Source of the DNA: Nodosilinea sp. LEGE 07088 | GTDB lineage: Bacteria; Cyanobacteriota; Cyanobacteriia; Phormidesmidales; Phormidesmidaceae | DNA: 51,608 nucleotides | NCBI RefSeq assembly: GCF_015207395.1 | Contig: NZ_JADEWX010000028.1 | Location: 1-51,608 of the forward strand | Reading direction: 5' to 3' | In this document: positions 51,439-51,608 of the stretch, one piece after another | Numbering within the stretch: position 1 is the stretch's first letter | How the letters are laid out: the number at the start of each line of letters is the position of its first letter | Notes under the pieces: model-generated | Seen by the model: only the letters and a program-made list of their open reading frames with translations | What the model was told of the DNA's origin: nothing | Database searches by the model: none | Made by a program: the position numbers and the translations under genes

Positions 51439-51608
51439 ATGGATAATTTTTTAGACTCCGTTGAGTTGCCTCCGGTAGCCCCCTCGACTATTGGCCCCAG
51501 CGAAGAGCCCACACCACGGAAGCCCGTTTCGTTTACCATTGGCAGTCCTGGGCATAAGTCTGCGGCGCCAGCAGCACCCGTCCCCTCACAACCTGCTCCC
51601 TCCCCAGC
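51439..51608 (+). CDS. Partial gene, Pro/Ala-rich N-terminus, runs off the window
   Basis: From the ATG at 51439 the frame stays open to the last base: MDNFLDSVELPPVAPSTIGP, then a segment with KPVSFTIGSPGH and a Pro/Ala/Ser-rich stretch. At least 56 residues are encoded and the 3' end is missing. The composition suggests an N-terminal linker of a larger protein; the family cannot be told. It is divergent from the small ORF at 51135. Confidence 0.5.
   Translation, partial: MDNFLDSVELPPVAPSTIGPSEEPTPRKPVSFTIGSPGHKSAAPAAPVPSQPAPSP

Noticed and set aside
1-51608. tRNA or rRNA genes
   Set aside because: No TPsiC-arm motif (GGTTCGAATCC-like) with a matching acceptor stem and no rRNA landmark sequences were seen on either strand.

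Overview
The window is chromosomal DNA of a cyanobacterium. The evidence is the frequent HIP1 octamer GCGATCGC in genes and spacers, a group 3 sigma factor of the cyanobacterial SigF type, a probable MPBQ/MSBQ methyltransferase and a DUF92/VTE6-type phytyl-phosphate kinase (tocopherol and plastoquinone side chains), a MenI-type thioesterase (phylloquinone), a lumenal pentapeptide protein, large cyanobacterial multi-sensor histidine kinases and a WD40-STAND protein. A Leptolyngbya/Nodosilinea-like filamentous lineage is a guess from gene style only. No tRNA, rRNA, CRISPR array, complete transposase or phage module was seen.

Layout. 1-3.1 kb: an NmrA-type oxidoreductase, then a degenerate stretch with a 101-bp inverted-repeat element and a frameshifted histidine-kinase N-terminus, then a TPR membrane protein. 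2.9-10.1 kb: a truncated reading frame abutting a perfect 32-bp palindrome, sigF, a HAD hydrolase, a tight thioredoxin-folK-Nudix operon, two alpha/beta-hydrolase-fold genes (one without a catalytic nucleophile), an RsbW-like anti-sigma kinase and the VTE6-like gene. 10.1-18.4 kb: a small exported protein, a CHASE2-GGDEF-EAL protein, a CGLC thioredoxin, an ABC ATPase, a glycosyltransferase remnant and a gyrase/topoisomerase IV A subunit. 18.4-30.3 kb: a signalling island with one CheY-like regulator and four sensor kinases. The four kinases are co-oriented and closely packed or overlapping, and the three largest end in the same roughly 70-residue helical module. 30.3-36.5 kb: an HTH-STAND-WD40 protein (14 WD repeats), a dynamin/Era-like DUF697 GTPase and a small membrane protein. 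36.6-42.3 kb: a PfkB kinase, a bisphosphate nucleotidase and a three-gene cassette (UPF0718 permease, TIGR03943 protein, anchored Ig-like/beta-propeller protein). 42.3-51.6 kb: pgeF, birA, an M23 peptidase, menI followed by an unlisted 32-residue membrane protein, the pentapeptide protein, a spacer with a candidate small RNA or attenuator, the methyltransferase overlapping fbaB tail to tail, a tandem-repeat spacer, moaA, a small ORF and the start of a gene that runs off the window.

Most genes look like housekeeping or signalling functions in short operons. The strongest candidates for undescribed biology are the shared C-terminal module of the kinase island together with its bilin-lyase-like GAF domain, the STAND-WD40/GTPase pair, the permease/TIGR03943/propeller cassette and the orphan terminator with its competing hairpin at 47.0 kb. 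All functions are read from sequence and family knowledge; no database search was possible.
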